NCBI GenBank assembly: GCA_020796225.1
Contig: CM036758.1
Span: 67,345,274-67,409,273 of the forward strand
Origin: Arion vulgaris
Lineage: Eukaryota > Mollusca > Gastropoda > Stylommatophora > Arionidae
DNA: 64,000 nucleotides
Direction of reading: 5' to 3'
Shown here: positions 22,683-32,814 of the stretch, piece after piece
Layout of the letters: every line of letters begins with the position of its first letter
Position numbering within the stretch: position 1 is the stretch's first letter
Translations under genes and position numbers: made by a program
The notes under the pieces: generated by a model
Databases searched by the model: none
Told to the model about the DNA's origin: nothing
What the model saw: only the letters and a program-made list of their open reading frames with translations

Positions 22683-23074
22683 GAACAAACACAATTACTA
22701 TTTGCAATTTAGCACAATGACAGCACAATAGAAAGTTGCCTTGTTATCTCGTTATCAGTATAGCTTTGTGTTTCCTTTCAAACCAGATATTGTGTGATAG
22801 ATACAAACAGATACGCACCACCACACGCCTACATACATACTTGATTCTAATGAGATCGTGATGACCGTGTCGACAGATCATATCCCAACTGGCATGGCTC
22901 AATCCTTTGTTTATTATGACAATATAGTAATTTAGTGTGTGTTTTTGATGCTGTACGTGCCGCTTGATATGTGTGATCTAGCAGTTGTGTTGGTAATACC
23001 ATTGCAGTCTGGGTAATATATTTCATCACGGTGGTAACATTAATGGAACGGTAAGATTAAGTTAGACCTACCGA

Positions 23075-24112
23075 AAGCATAGAAGCATCCTGCTGTGTAA
23101 GAACAGATGCAGGAAACTCAGACTGGTTCACAGTCAATTTGGGTGTGAAGCAGGGCTGCGTGATGTCACCTATGCTTTTGGGATAGCTATAGACTGGATC
23201 ATGCGCAAATGCACCCAAGATGATCAACTAGGCATCAAATGGCTTAATAACAGCAGACTATTTGATCTTGACTTTGCCGATGACGTGGCCATATTGAATT
23301 CAACCACACAAGCAACCCACAAACTAACGAGCAATCTTTGCACACTTGCAGAACAGGTTGGTCTCCAGATCAATTCTGCCAAGACCAAAATTATGGACCT
23401 CACGAACTCGACAGACAACATCGTAATAAATGGCCAAACACTGGAGAAAGCTGAACATTTTACATATTTGGGTAGTAAAGTGTCAAACAACGGAGACACG
23501 ATGAAAGAAATAAACTCGTATTGCTATAGCAGCTAGTGCCTTCACTAAATTAACGAATATCTGGCAATCTCAAGACCTTAGTATATGCACAAAAGTTAAA
23601 TTATTTAGGTCATGTGTGATTCCTGTACTGACCTACGGTTGTGAAAGTTGGAAATCAACAAAGAAAATTGATAAGAAACTGGACAGCTTTGAGAATAAAT
23701 GTCTACGAAAATTATTAAAAGTAAAATGGAGTGATTTCGTTTCTAACAACACAGTGAGAGATAGAACACACCAACAACCCGTATCAAATATAAGGAAACG
23801 AAGGTGGAAATATTTAGGTCATGTTCTTAGATCAGACGAAAAGAGACTAAATCGACAAGTCCTTATGTGGTCACTAGTTGGGAAAAGAAAACGTGGAAGA
23901 CCAAAGACCACTCTTCGAAGAACCATCCAACAAGAAAGTAAACTATTGGGATGTAAAACCATACAAGATCTGCAACTGCTAGCAAAGAACCGTATCACAT
24001 GGAGATCTAAAACCTCTGCCCTATGTGCCGCCTTTGGCTCGAAAGGAATAAACTAACTAACCGAAAGCATTGCAAGACAGGCAATGGTTTGGAAAGACGA
24101 GATGGGGAATGT
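23075..24112 (+). pseudogene. LINE reverse transcriptase pseudogene (unit 2)
   Basis: Same element as 16570-17608. Here the FADDVAIL block reads on openly through GLQINSAKTK to FTYLGSKVSNNGD (23201-23536), but two bases are missing at about 23517 (aaactcgtat against aaactctcgtat in unit 1), shifting the C-terminal frame (23616-24056). The damage is therefore complementary to that of unit 1, apart from one older shared frameshift. Confidence 0.85.
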
Positions 24113-24120
24113 CTAGACAT

Positions 24121-24711
24121 CAGTGGCGTCACTGGGGTTAGTGTCACCCAGTGCGGTAAACTCTTGGTGTCACCCCTCTAGACTTTCACCATGGTCTTCT
24201 TCCGAGTGTTCCTGTACCATATATAATCGCATATAGTCATGTTTGTCAAATAAGTCAAAAAGTTAATAAGGACATAAGAAAGAAAACAAATTGAACAATA
24301 TAACTTCAATACTTCAGGTAAAACATATTGATAAAATTATAAAATTTCGCAAAAATAATTATTTACATAAAAAAACGAACCTGTAAACAACGTCTGTAAT
24401 TTTCTGCAACCACGTGACTCCACACGTCATTAATTGGCGCGTTTGCAAATGACCCACGATTCTACTCCGACTCCGAGGCTCCGAGCAGCTCTGAATCTTA
24501 TTCATATCATTTAAGCACCAGACGCTCTGCATGGTGGCACCCCGTGCCTGCATGTATTTAACAATGAACGGTTATGAAACCCGACTAGACAGAGCTATGT
24601 CTGCTTTGTCAAATTTGCAATTTTTTATTTTGGTGTCACCCCTTGATGGTGTCACCCTTGATTGTGTCACCGGTGCGGCCCGCACCCCCGCACCCCCTAG
24701 TGACGCCCGTG
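24121..24711. mobile_element. hAT-type MITE (family 2) inserted in the LINE (unit 2)
   Basis: Same insertion, same 8-bp repeats ctagacat at 24113-24120 and 24712-24719. It shows the insertion predates the large duplication. Small indels distinguish the copies. Confidence 0.85.
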
Positions 24712-24744
24712 CTAGACATACATGGAGAAGAGAGCTGGAGACCG

Positions 24745-24960
24745 CTATCTTCTTCTTCTTTGCGTTCGTTCTTTACGACCAATTTTTATCACTCGTTGTG
24801 ATATGTTTGATTGATCTTTGCCAAGATCGTGTATACGTTGTACATTGGTTTGGTAGGCCCCTAAACGCATAGACTTGTGCACGTTTAGGACATGCGTGGC
24901 AGGTAACAGTGGTTCTATTCTTTACACCCCAAATTTGGGCCCCGGTAACCACTCGAACGG
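24745..24960 (-). mobile_element. SINE-C, reverse, right breakpoint of the duplication
   Basis: Same as 18225-18373 but continuing unbroken through gacatgcgtggcaggtaaca and the full head (ctattctttacaccccaaat, ggccccggtaaccactcg). Comparing it with 10720-10872 shows that 18374 is a hybrid of the two SINE copies. Confidence 0.8.
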
Positions 24961-25134
24961 AGACCGCTATGAAAAGGATAGATAAAACATGAAAGGGATG
25001 ACAAGAGAGAGAAAGAGCTGGAAGAAGTTTGTTGAAGACCTGTACTCCGTTGGGAGTTGAAAGGAGAAGAAGAAGAAGGATTAAGTTATCGGGCAAGAGA
25101 AAGTATGGGCTTTTAGTGAAGAAGAAAGCTAAAG

Positions 25135-25382
25135 GGTCTAAAGACGAAGGATTGACTTCATTGCACCGGGTTTTACAATAGATGACTCGGTCCCTTTCCG
25201 AAGAAATGACAGGCCACATGCAAAGAGAATTGCACAAAGCTCGAATTCAGTAGCTCCGACAACAACCCTAGGGATCTTTGGAGAAACTGCACTCGTGAAC
25301 AGAACGATGCGGTCCGGATTCCAACCCACGACCCTCAGAACACAAGGCAGCGGCTTAACCTCTAGCCACAGATATCCCATAA
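25135..25382 (-). mobile_element. SINE-B, reverse
   Basis: Minus strand: A-box-like gtggctagaggttaagcc, B-box-like ggttggaatccgg, then gatccctagggttgttgtcg and the 3' aaacccggtgcaatgaagtc. It ends directly against the 97-bp tandem array. Confidence 0.8.
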
Positions 25383-26548
25383 GAAGAAGACAGCACACAG
25401 ATGTGAAAATATGCAAGTGTTTTGAAGTGTGTCAAGATAACTATTAGTAGTATTAGTGCATGGCCCCCTACAGCATAAGAAGAAGACAGCACACAGATGT
25501 GAAGATATGCAAGTGTTTTGAAGTGTGTCAAGATAACTATTAGTAGTATTTAGTGCATGGCCCCCAACAGCATAAGAAGAAGACAGCACACAGATGTGAA
25601 GATATGCAAGTGTTTTGAAGTGTGTCAAGATAACTATTAGTAGTATTTAGTGCATGGTCCCCTAAAGCATAAGGAGAAGATAGCACACAGATGTGAAGAT
25701 ATGCAAGTGTTTTGAAGTGTGTCAAGATAACTATTAGTAGTATTTAGTGCATGGCCCCCTACAGCATAAGAAGAAGACAGCACACAGATGTGAAGATATG
25801 CAAGTGTTTTGAAGTGTGTCAAGATAACTATTAGTAGTATTTAGTGCATGGCACCCTACAGCATAAGAAGAAGACAGCACACAGATGTGAAGATATGCAA
25901 GTGTTTTGAAGTGTGTCAAGATAACTATTAGTAGTATTTAGTGCATGGCACCCTACAGCATAAGAAGAAGACAGCACACCGATGTGAAGATATGCAAGTG
26001 TTTTGAAGTGTGTCAAGATAACTATTAGTAGTATTTAGTGCATGGTCCCCTAAAGCATAAGGAGACGATAGCACACAGATGTGAAGATATGCAAGTGTTT
26101 TGAAGTGTGTCAAGATAACTATTAGTAGTATTTAGTGCATGGCACCCTACAGCATAAGAAGATGACAGCACACAGATGTGAAGATATGCAAGTGTTTTGA
26201 AGTGTGTCAAGATAACTATTAGTAGTATTTAGTGCATGGCCCCCTACAGCATAAGAAGAAGACAGCACACAGATGTGAAGATATGCAAGTGTTTTGAAGT
26301 GTGTCAAGATAACTATTAGTAGTATTTAGTGCATGGCACCCTACAGCATAAGAAGATGACAGCACACAGATGTGAAGATATGCAAGTGTCTTGAAGTGTG
26401 TCAAGATAACTATTAGTAGTATTTAGTGCATGGCCCCCTACAGCATAAGGAGAAGACAGCACACAGATGTGAAGATATGCAAGTGTTTTGAAGTGTGTCA
26501 AGATATCTATTAGTAGTATTTAGTGCATGGCCCCCTACAGCATAAGAA
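25383..26548. repeat. 97-bp tandem repeat, 12 copies
   Basis: Unit landmarks gacagcacacagatgtgaag, aagtgttttgaagtgtgtca and gtagtatttagtgcatgg recur every 97 bases from 25389 to 26455; the first interval is one base short. Copies are almost identical, differing mainly at the ggccccctacag / ggtcccctaaag / ggcaccctacag segment. The serial 61-residue minus-strand frames are a by-product of the period. It abuts the 5' side of the SINE-B. Confidence 0.95.
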
Positions 26549-27240
26549 CTAGGTCAACGGGAAAACCAAAATCCGTTTTTAATGGGGGCTGGTTTTTAAA
26601 TAAATGTTTGATAGAACTCTGTACGGTTTTCTGCAATTTTACACAATTCTGCAAGCCTATGGTTATTTATTGATGAAAAAATGTTAATAATACTTGTTAT
26701 TTTTAAACTTAATTTGCAAAATAATATAACATTGATTTAGCATGTTGTGTTGTTATTAAATTGAATCTGGCTGAAGTCGGATGCACATGTCCTAAACATG
26801 TAGTAGAAGTCTATGCGTTTAGGGCCTACCAAACTAATGTGCAACGTATACACGTTCTTGGCAAAGATCAAACATATCGCAAAGAGTGATTCAAATTGGT
26901 CGTAAAGAACGAACGCAAAGAAGAAGAAGATTAAATTGAATTTGTCTTCATCTCATAATACTGGAATTCGAAGTCACGCGATGGTGGTTGTCTGATTTCA
27001 TAAAACTTGTACCTGAGCCCGCCGGTCTTATGTTATTGAACGTCACGTAATGGTATCGCCCTTATCTGTTATACTTTGCAGAGTACTAGGTAAACAAAGT
27101 GTTGTTCTTGTGCCTAGTAAAACTGCATTGTTTGGCTTGCCCGTGGCCTCCGATAGCATACGGCCGGCGGGCTCATGTCTAAATTCTAGGAAATAAATGT
27201 GACGCAGTGAACAAATGATACCTTCCACTTCTATCAATGA
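26549..27240 (+). repeat. DR-I dispersed repeat, carrying a SINE-C insertion
   Basis: Landmarks aatgtttgatagaactctgt, tatggttatttattgatgaa, acattgatttagcatgttgt, and, after the SINE, aatactggaattcgaagtca and acctgagcccgccggtctta. Related copies: 37000-37320 (reversed) and 51720-52040 (forward). No coding frame seen. 27241-27685 shows nothing recognised. Confidence 0.65.
26767..26929 (+). mobile_element. SINE-C, complete with 12-bp target duplication
   Basis: 163 bp from ctggctgaagtcggatgcac to a gcaaagaagaagaag tail, flanked by perfect repeats attaaattgaat (26755-26766 and 26930-26941). It shares the ctgaa(a/g)tcggatg word and the GAA tail with SINE-A, which suggests a common 3' end or common LINE partner. 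Confidence 0.9.
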
Positions 27241-27689
27241 AAATAAATTGTGTGGTCATACGCCAATAACAGTCGTTAGGATACACTGTGAACTAAACTT
27301 GACAATCGTACTGCTAAACTTCTACAGGTATACCAAATAAACATTGCTGTTATTTTAGTAATAACATAATGAAAATCTTACAGCACTAAAGGTTTGGGTG
27401 GAGAAAAATACTTTAGGAAGGTCGCCGCTGTTACCTATGTAAAAAAAACCCAATAAATTCTGTCACGTGGATGATTTGATATCGGTCAGTAAAGATGTTC
27501 ACGAATTTTGAAACGAACTATAACAATGTATGCGGATATCAGTACATTGCTTAGGTAACTTGGATTCTCTGAAAGGAGTTCATTCTTATTTGTCATGTTT
27601 GTTGGTATACGCGCTTTGATATAACCAAAACAAGGTTTGTCCTTATGGTTGAAAGGGCGTTCCTTGATCTAATCTAATAGCCGTTCATC

Positions 27690-27800
27690 GCAAGCAATGA
27701 TGACAAAAGTTTCAGGCGTGTCCTCTGGTGTGTGCGGAGATGGCTATAGAGTCCAATCCTAGAACACAATCTCCTACCACAGGTGGGGCATACATGGGCA
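27690..27800 (-). pseudogene. LINE C-terminal zinc-finger remnant
   Basis: The minus strand encodes CPTCGRRLCSRIGLYSHLRT followed by H, a C-x2-C...H-x3-H finger. This C...C.SRIGL.SH motif is a known C-terminal feature of several LINE ORF2 proteins. Only the finger and about ten following residues remain. The same frame then runs into the SINE-B, so the 75-residue frame is composite. Confidence 0.6.
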
Positions 27801-27811
27801 TACTTTATGCA

Positions 27812-28055
27812 TTTGGGGGTCTCTGTGGCTAAATGGTTACGCCCTTTGCCTTGTGAGTCGAAGGTCGTGGGTTCGAGTCCGGACCACGCCATTCTGTTCA
27901 CAAGTGTAGAGACCCTTAGGATTGTTGCTGGAGCTACGGATTTCGTGTTATGTGCAAAACTCTCGGCAGGTGGCGTGACATTTCTGCGGAGAGGGACCGA
28001 GCCGTATGGGGTAAAACCCGGTGCAATGAAGGCAATCCTTCGGCTTTAAAACTCT
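27812..28055 (+). mobile_element. SINE-B (tRNA-derived), best copy
   Basis: A box gtggctaaatggtta (27828-27842 area) and B box gggttcgagtcc lie at tRNA-like spacing, followed by gacccttaggattgttgctg, ctctcggcaggtggcgtgac, gggtaaaacccggtgcaatg and caatccttcggcttta. These are pol III internal promoter elements. The copy is probably old but well preserved. Confidence 0.85.
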
Positions 28056-28258
28056 TTAAACGTTATACATAACAAACAACAAACAAGTACATGTCATTGG
28101 TTCGAAGTCAGTAACCCAAGCGCCGCTATATTCTTAGTTGTGAAGTTTTGCACTCATATAGTTGGCTTTTGTAAAGCGTTAAAGAATTTTTCACCATCCG
28201 TCAGCCCTCCCCTCCCCTCCCTTCCCTTCCCAACGCCCTCCTTCCGGAAGAATAGTTA
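28056..28258. other. No gene seen; C/T-rich tract at 28200-28250
   Basis: Contains ctcccctcccctcccttccc near 28208, otherwise anonymous. Confidence 0.4.
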
Positions 28259-28260
28259 TA

Positions 28261-28367
28261 TAGTCTGTCCATTAATTCGTGAGCACGTTTGAAATTGATT
28301 TTCTCGAAAACTACCTGTTGAATCTCAGTGATTTTTTGCATGCAGCCTTAGAATATCCATGACGCTA
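28261..28367 (+). repeat. Left terminal inverted repeat of the DDE transposon
   Basis: Begins tagtctgtccattaattcgt and ends tatccatgacgcta. Partner at 32222-32327. Confidence 0.9.
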
Positions 28368-28738
28368 AAACAAAGCTAACCAGTAGTTCATAGATGCTAC
28401 GGATTTTGCACATCGGCGAATTCCTTTGATCTTTTATGACAATTGCAAATGCGGGGGCTCAAATTTTAGATTTTACAGTAATCCCTAGAATGTGTCCATG
28501 TCAATTCTATTCATAGGTGTATCTCCATATTAACTTGATAGGTCAAGTAATTAAGTGTGTTGCCCTTTATGTGCAATCGTGAACTTGGATACAATATGCA
28601 ACAGTTAGTCCTCCCTTCGGTCACCATTAGACCCCAGGGTGTCTTAACTTCACCACAAATTGTATGATGGTAGACGCATTTGGATATGGAAATGTATACG
28701 TTGCTATTTCTCAGTCTGTAATCAAAATATGATTTGTA

Positions 28739-30066
28739 TCATCCCGAATCTGACGATTCCATGAGGTTGATAATTGTTAATGGCTGGACAAATTGTAATC
28801 CATCTCGGTGCCAGTACTCGTCTTCCTCTCGGAGCACATGTTCAACACACTTCTTCCAGAACTGCATGTCTATCATTGAGAGGGACTCACGTGTCAGAAC
28901 TTCAACATCACACATTTTAAACGTCCTGTTCTGTTCGGCAACTTGCCCTTTTACTTTAGCCCAGACAAGCTCTATCGGATTGAGGTGAGCATGATATGGA
29001 GGTAGTCGCAAAGACGTGTGGCCGTATTCCGCAATGATTTTGTCAATATGAAACACATTTGTCTTATTTGTCATCCTCACCAGGTGCAACAACTCGGGTT
29101 TCAAATATGTATCATCGAAGCTGACATTTTCCTTAGCAAGCCAAGTCCTAATTTGATCTTTTGTATTTGATGCAGTTGGTACTTTGTCTTCCGCTGATAC
29201 TGCGTTGTGATAGGATGCATTATCCATTACCAAGCATGATGGTCTGTTTAGAATTGGAAGTAGATCTTTCTCCATCCAGTGCCTGAAAATATGTCCATTC
29301 ATTTCTGTGCGGTAGTCCCTACCGTCGGTACTTTTGATTGGAAAATAAGTCCAGCGTCATGGACAAGACCTTCTTCACTGCTTCCTGCATGTGTTAGTAT
29401 AATACGCTGGCCTTTGCTGCTTGGTATTTTTCTTTTCTGTTCACCGTCTACTGATTGCCATTCTTTAGCATTGGTGTGGTGAGCATTGACCAAGGATTCG
29501 TCCAAATATACAATATCATAGCCTTGCCTCCGCCGCTCACTGATCTGCCTTAGGTATTTACTTCGGGCAGCAATTAAATGTGGCTTTTCACAAATAATAT
29601 TCCTGCCGCCTATAGTTTTTCTGAAGGTGAAGCCGGCGGCTCTTACAATTTTCCATAGAGTACTTTTAGAAATGTCTATGCTGCAATCTGATTGCAGTTT
29701 TAATTTCAGTTTCCTGAGAGTAACAAGTTGATTTGTCGCAAACATTTTCAAGAGCTCCCGTCTTATGACATCTATGTCAAAGTCGTCAATTGTTCTTTTC
29801 CTTCCTTGCTTGATATTAGTGCACTTTGTGTCCTGTTTAATCCATCGGGAAAAGGATTCTCTATTCAGACCAAGCGCCAGTTGCGTTCGTTTCTCAGGGT
29901 TATGAATATCGCAATATAGATGACCTCTCTTAGATTCCCTACGGAAGTGTTGGTATAGTAAAACTGTAACCTTCTGCATTGTTATAAATGTGCACTTCAG
30001 ACTCATTATGAATGTGATATCAATGTCAGTTTTGATAAGCCAACAAATATGATACAATAGCTTCAT
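28739..30066 (-). pseudogene. DDE transposase, one frameshift
   Basis: Read from 30066 (first ATG; only GTG lies upstream in frame, after stops). N-terminal part: first helix-turn-helix around RTQLALGLNRESFSRWIKQ, second around DISKSTLWKIVRAAGFTFRK, then catalytic Asp 1 in DIVYLDES. The frame breaks at about 29320, and the rest continues in the next frame (29302-28739) with Asp 2 in CLVMDNASYHN and Glu in LPPYHAHLNPIELVWAKVKG. Asp 2 and Glu are separated by 83 residues. All three catalytic residues are present, so the single frameshift near 29320 is the only obvious lesion in the coding region; the stop of frame one overlaps the ATG of frame two by chance. No other copy is in this window. Confidence 0.85.
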
Positions 30067-30135
30067 ACAAATAGCGAGATACACCTATAACTTGATAGCA
30101 TCTTTAATCCCATAGTCACCACACTCCCGTCATTT

Positions 30136-31507
30136 TTGAAGGATACAAACCACGCTTTGTCTGTCTTTTCTACCATTGAGTTGCTACCCGAGAGAACCTA
30201 CCGTCTTTTCCTCCTTGATGTGTGCTCATTGTACACTTCTATACCTCATCCTGACGGCCTTATAGCTCTCCAGTTCTTTCTCAATAGGAGAACTAATCCA
30301 CTTGTGTCAACTTCTGCTCTCCTTCGTCTTGCGGAACTAGTTCTCACTCTTAACTCCTTTCAGTTTAATGACCAATTCTTTGAGCAGATCAGTGGGGTTG
30401 CCATGGGTACTAAATGGGACCTAGTTATGCTTGTCTATTCATGGGTTATCTTGAACACCTAGTATGGACTACATATGATGCCGATTTGTCACGCTTCATT
30501 AATTTCATTAATGTTTTCAACCCTTCTATTCGTTTTACTTCTCACATCTCCACTACTTGTGTCAACTTTCTTGACATTACTATCACCTTACGCCTATCCG
30601 CTATCACTACATCAGTATATTACAATCCTACTGATGCACATAGTTTTCTCCTCTATACTTCTTCCCATCCCCGGGCTTGTCGTGACTCTTTGCCATTCTC
30701 GTAGCTCTTACGCCTTCGTCGCCTTTGTAGTGAGGACGATGATTTTCTTGAGAGAGCTCGCGAGATGCTTGATTTCTTTCGTAGGCGCCTATACCCGGAG
30801 AGGGTGCTTGTCTCGGCTATGCATCGAGTTCAGAAAATCACTCGCCAGCAGGCCCTTACCAGCCAGCATAGGACTACTAACTCTGACAGAGTAAAACTTA
30901 TCTTAACTTACCACCCCCATAGTTCCCTGGTGAAAAATGTTTTATTCCGTCATCTGTCTCTCCTTAGATCAGATCCTGAGACCCGTTCTGTCTTCCCAAC
31001 TATCCTTTGGTGTCTTACAGACGGGACAGAAGTCTTAAGGATATGTTGGTACACAGTCGCCTTAAGTCCAATATCCAGACTCATTTTGGCACTGTCCAGT
31101 GTGGCCGTCGGCGTTGCAACACGTGTGCTTATGTGATACAGACGCGTACTGTATCTTTTCCTTTAGGCACGTTTCTTATTGACGATGGGTTCACATGCGA
31201 GTCCCGTAATCTTATCTATGCCATTATCTGTAAGCGGTGTAACAAGGCTTATATCGGCGAGACAGGCAAGAGGCTCAGTAACCGATTCGCCCAACACTTA
31301 CGCGACATACGCCAATGCTCTGTGACCCCTGTAGCCACCCATTTCAATGATACTGGCCATTTAGGTGCTCACGATGTCCAGGTCACAGCCATCCGATCAT
31401 GTTCCTCGGATGATCGCAGTCGATTTGCTCTGGAGAATCGGTTGATTTCTTTGTATGGTACCTTGCGACCACGCGGGCTCAACGTATTACATTCGTATGC
31501 TTCTTAG
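30136..31507 (+). pseudogene. Penelope-like reverse transcriptase/GIY-YIG endonuclease pseudogene
   Basis: RT part: LLDVCSLYTSIPHPDGL (30205-30255 region) and FFEQISGVAMGTK, then, after a +1-type frameshift at about 30411, MGPSYACLFMGYLE. The Y-x-D-D motif expected shortly afterwards is absent: the frame jumps to a DLSRFINFINVFNPSIRF block, so the catalytic segment appears deleted around 30465-30490. A TAG at 30702-30704 interrupts the thumb region, and another frameshift near 31005 precedes the endonuclease. The endonuclease (31007-31507) has CGRRRCNTC, then LIYAIICKRCNKAYIGETGK (GIY-YIG module) and RFAQHLRDI with the catalytic arginine and histidine. The N-terminal RT half is missing. The element is dead. 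The frame ends MLLS-type HSYAS at 31504. Confidence 0.85.
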
Positions 31508-31651
31508 TACTTTCTCTTCCCATGCTTTGTAATCTATATGGGTATATGTTGCATGTATTCATGTTATATTCCATTCTTATGCTTCTTAGTACTTTTTCTT
31601 CCCATGCTTTGTAATCTATATGGGTATATGTTGCATGTATTCAAGTTATAT
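31491..31651 (+). repeat. 82-bp direct repeat spanning the end of the Penelope-like frame
   Basis: attcgtatgcttcttagtac (31491) recurs as attcttatgcttcttagtac (31573) followed by the same tgtaatctatatgggtatat. The first copy contains the stop codon. Confidence 0.85.
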
Positions 31652-31824
31652 ATTTACTAGATGTTTCATTGTTTCTTTTCCTTTCTATTTCTAGTTTTTA
31701 TGTGTGTTTTTGTGTTACATTTATTTCGTTATTCGTTTTTATTCCAGATTTTCCTTAGATACGTTTGTATTTGGTCGTCCATTTGTGTTTCATTTTAATT
31801 TGTCACTCCTGTTTGTTCGTTTGC

Positions 31825-31853
31825 TTGATAAAGGCCTCGTTGGTCGAAACGTT
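31825..31853 (+). ncRNA. Degenerate hammerhead-like core in Penelope-like 3' region
   Basis: It reads TTGATAA (31825-31831), stem II strand GGCC, loop tcgtt, strand GGTC, then GAAAC (31846-31850) and GTT. This has the CUGANGA...stem II...GAAA layout of hammerhead ribozymes, which Penelope-like elements are known to carry. Two core positions differ from consensus (C3 to T and G8 to A). Flanking stems I and III are not convincing by eye. Confidence 0.35.
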
Positions 31854-32221
31854 GCTGTATTTTGTCATTGTTTTTGTAATTTGTAAAACTACAGTACTTT
31901 GTAATTACGTGTTTAGGCAATCAAATAGTTTTACTGCAGTTCCATATCTATATATATACCTATAACTATACAACGGTATCCCAATTATAACGTCATATGC
32001 TTTCCGCGTTCAAAGTCGACTGGTTTAGGTGCACGGGAATTCCCGTGAAATTGTTGTTTACTCACGATATTTCAATGTTACCATAATGTATTTTTAGAAC
32101 AACGCGTCTGTGTACCGTAGATCTGTTACTATTGTGTACAATCCGGTGAGGTTGATTTTAATATAACCTGAAGAAGAAATATTTCAAACTACATCAAATT
32201 TTCTTGGAAAAAATATTTCTC

Positions 32222-32327
32222 TAGCGTCATGGATATTCTAAGGCTGCTTGCAAAAATCACTGAGATCCAACAGGTAGTTTTCGAGAAAATCAATTTCAAA
32301 CGTGCTCACGAATTAATGGACAGACTA
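32222..32327 (-). repeat. Right terminal inverted repeat of the DDE transposon
   Basis: tagcgtcatggatattctaa to aattaatggacagacta, the reverse complement of the left end. The promoter for the transposase should lie between here and 31968. Confidence 0.9.
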
Positions 32328-32329
32328 TA

Positions 32330-32812
32330 ATGTGACAACGGTGTTAAAACGGTGTTAAAACAAAGGTCGTCAAATGTAATTTGGTCTCGACTTCAGACTC
32401 ACATATGACGACCTGCGAGTAGTTCAGATTGTAATTTTAGTTAATTAGAGCAGGGCTTAATATATCTCGGGTCAATGGGACATAATTTTTACCCTCGGTT
32501 GAAAGGGGCCATAATTTAACACAGAACTGCGGCAAAACGGACGCTGAGAAATATAGAGTTCGTATTGACTGTACTCAAACAACGTTAATTGAGAATCGGA
32601 GTAGTCGAAGTGTCGTTGTTATAAGGTCTAACACAACAGAGGTCTTGAAACTTGTGTGAGAACACGCCAAATATGATCTACAATAGAAAGAATGCAGTGG
32701 TTTTCAAATGTGTGTGATTACACACAAAATGTGACTACAAACAGAAATACCACATACTTTTAGTATATACAAAGTGACCTTGAATGATCTATCATGATTT
32801 ATGGAGTCTGTG
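32330..32812. other. No gene seen
   Basis: Anonymous AT-rich DNA with a tandemly repeated tgtgtgattacacac-like word near 32710. Confidence 0.35.
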
Positions 32813-32814
32813 GC

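Larger units (their letters stand above)
18374..24888. repeat. Tandem segmental duplication, unit 2 (6515 bp)
   Basis: Second copy, bounded by gacatgcgtg at 18374-18383 and 24889-24898. Corresponding points are offset by 7622-7623 in the first part and by about 6505 after the region that is duplicated internally in unit 1. Divergence is low, so it is recent, or else a haplotype or assembly duplication. Confidence 0.9.
30093..31967 (+). mobile_element. Penelope-like element, 5'-truncated, inside the DDE transposon
   Basis: Flanked by acctataact at 30083-30092 and again at 31958-31967, a 10-bp target duplication. It lies just upstream of the transposase frame, so it separates the transposase from its terminal promoter region. 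It contains a partial reverse transcriptase, a GIY-YIG endonuclease and a 3' region with a hammerhead-like core. Confidence 0.85.
28261..32327 (-). mobile_element. DDE transposon (Tc1/mariner-related, Sailor-like) with a nested retroelement
   Basis: Terminal inverted repeats of about 106 bp (28261-28367 and 32222-32327) start tagtctgtccattaattcgt and differ at only about three sites. TA dinucleotides flank both ends (28259-28260 and 32328-32329), the target used by Tc1/mariner relatives. The transposase is encoded on the minus strand. Removing the inserted Penelope-like element (30093-31967) leaves about 2.19 kb, a normal size for an autonomous element. The 83 residues between the second catalytic Asp and the Glu match the published DD82E Sailor group much better than DD34-41 families. 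Confidence 0.85.

Noticed and set aside
25362..26501. Serial 61-residue frames as a multigene cluster
   Set aside because: They are the same frame repeating every 97 bp; each is closed by the next period.
25383..26548. CRISPR-like array
   Set aside because: Spacers are not unique, the whole 97-bp unit repeats, and the context is a eukaryotic repeat region.
28734..28988. Forward frames over the transposase region
   Set aside because: Antisense shadows of the minus-strand DDE transposase.
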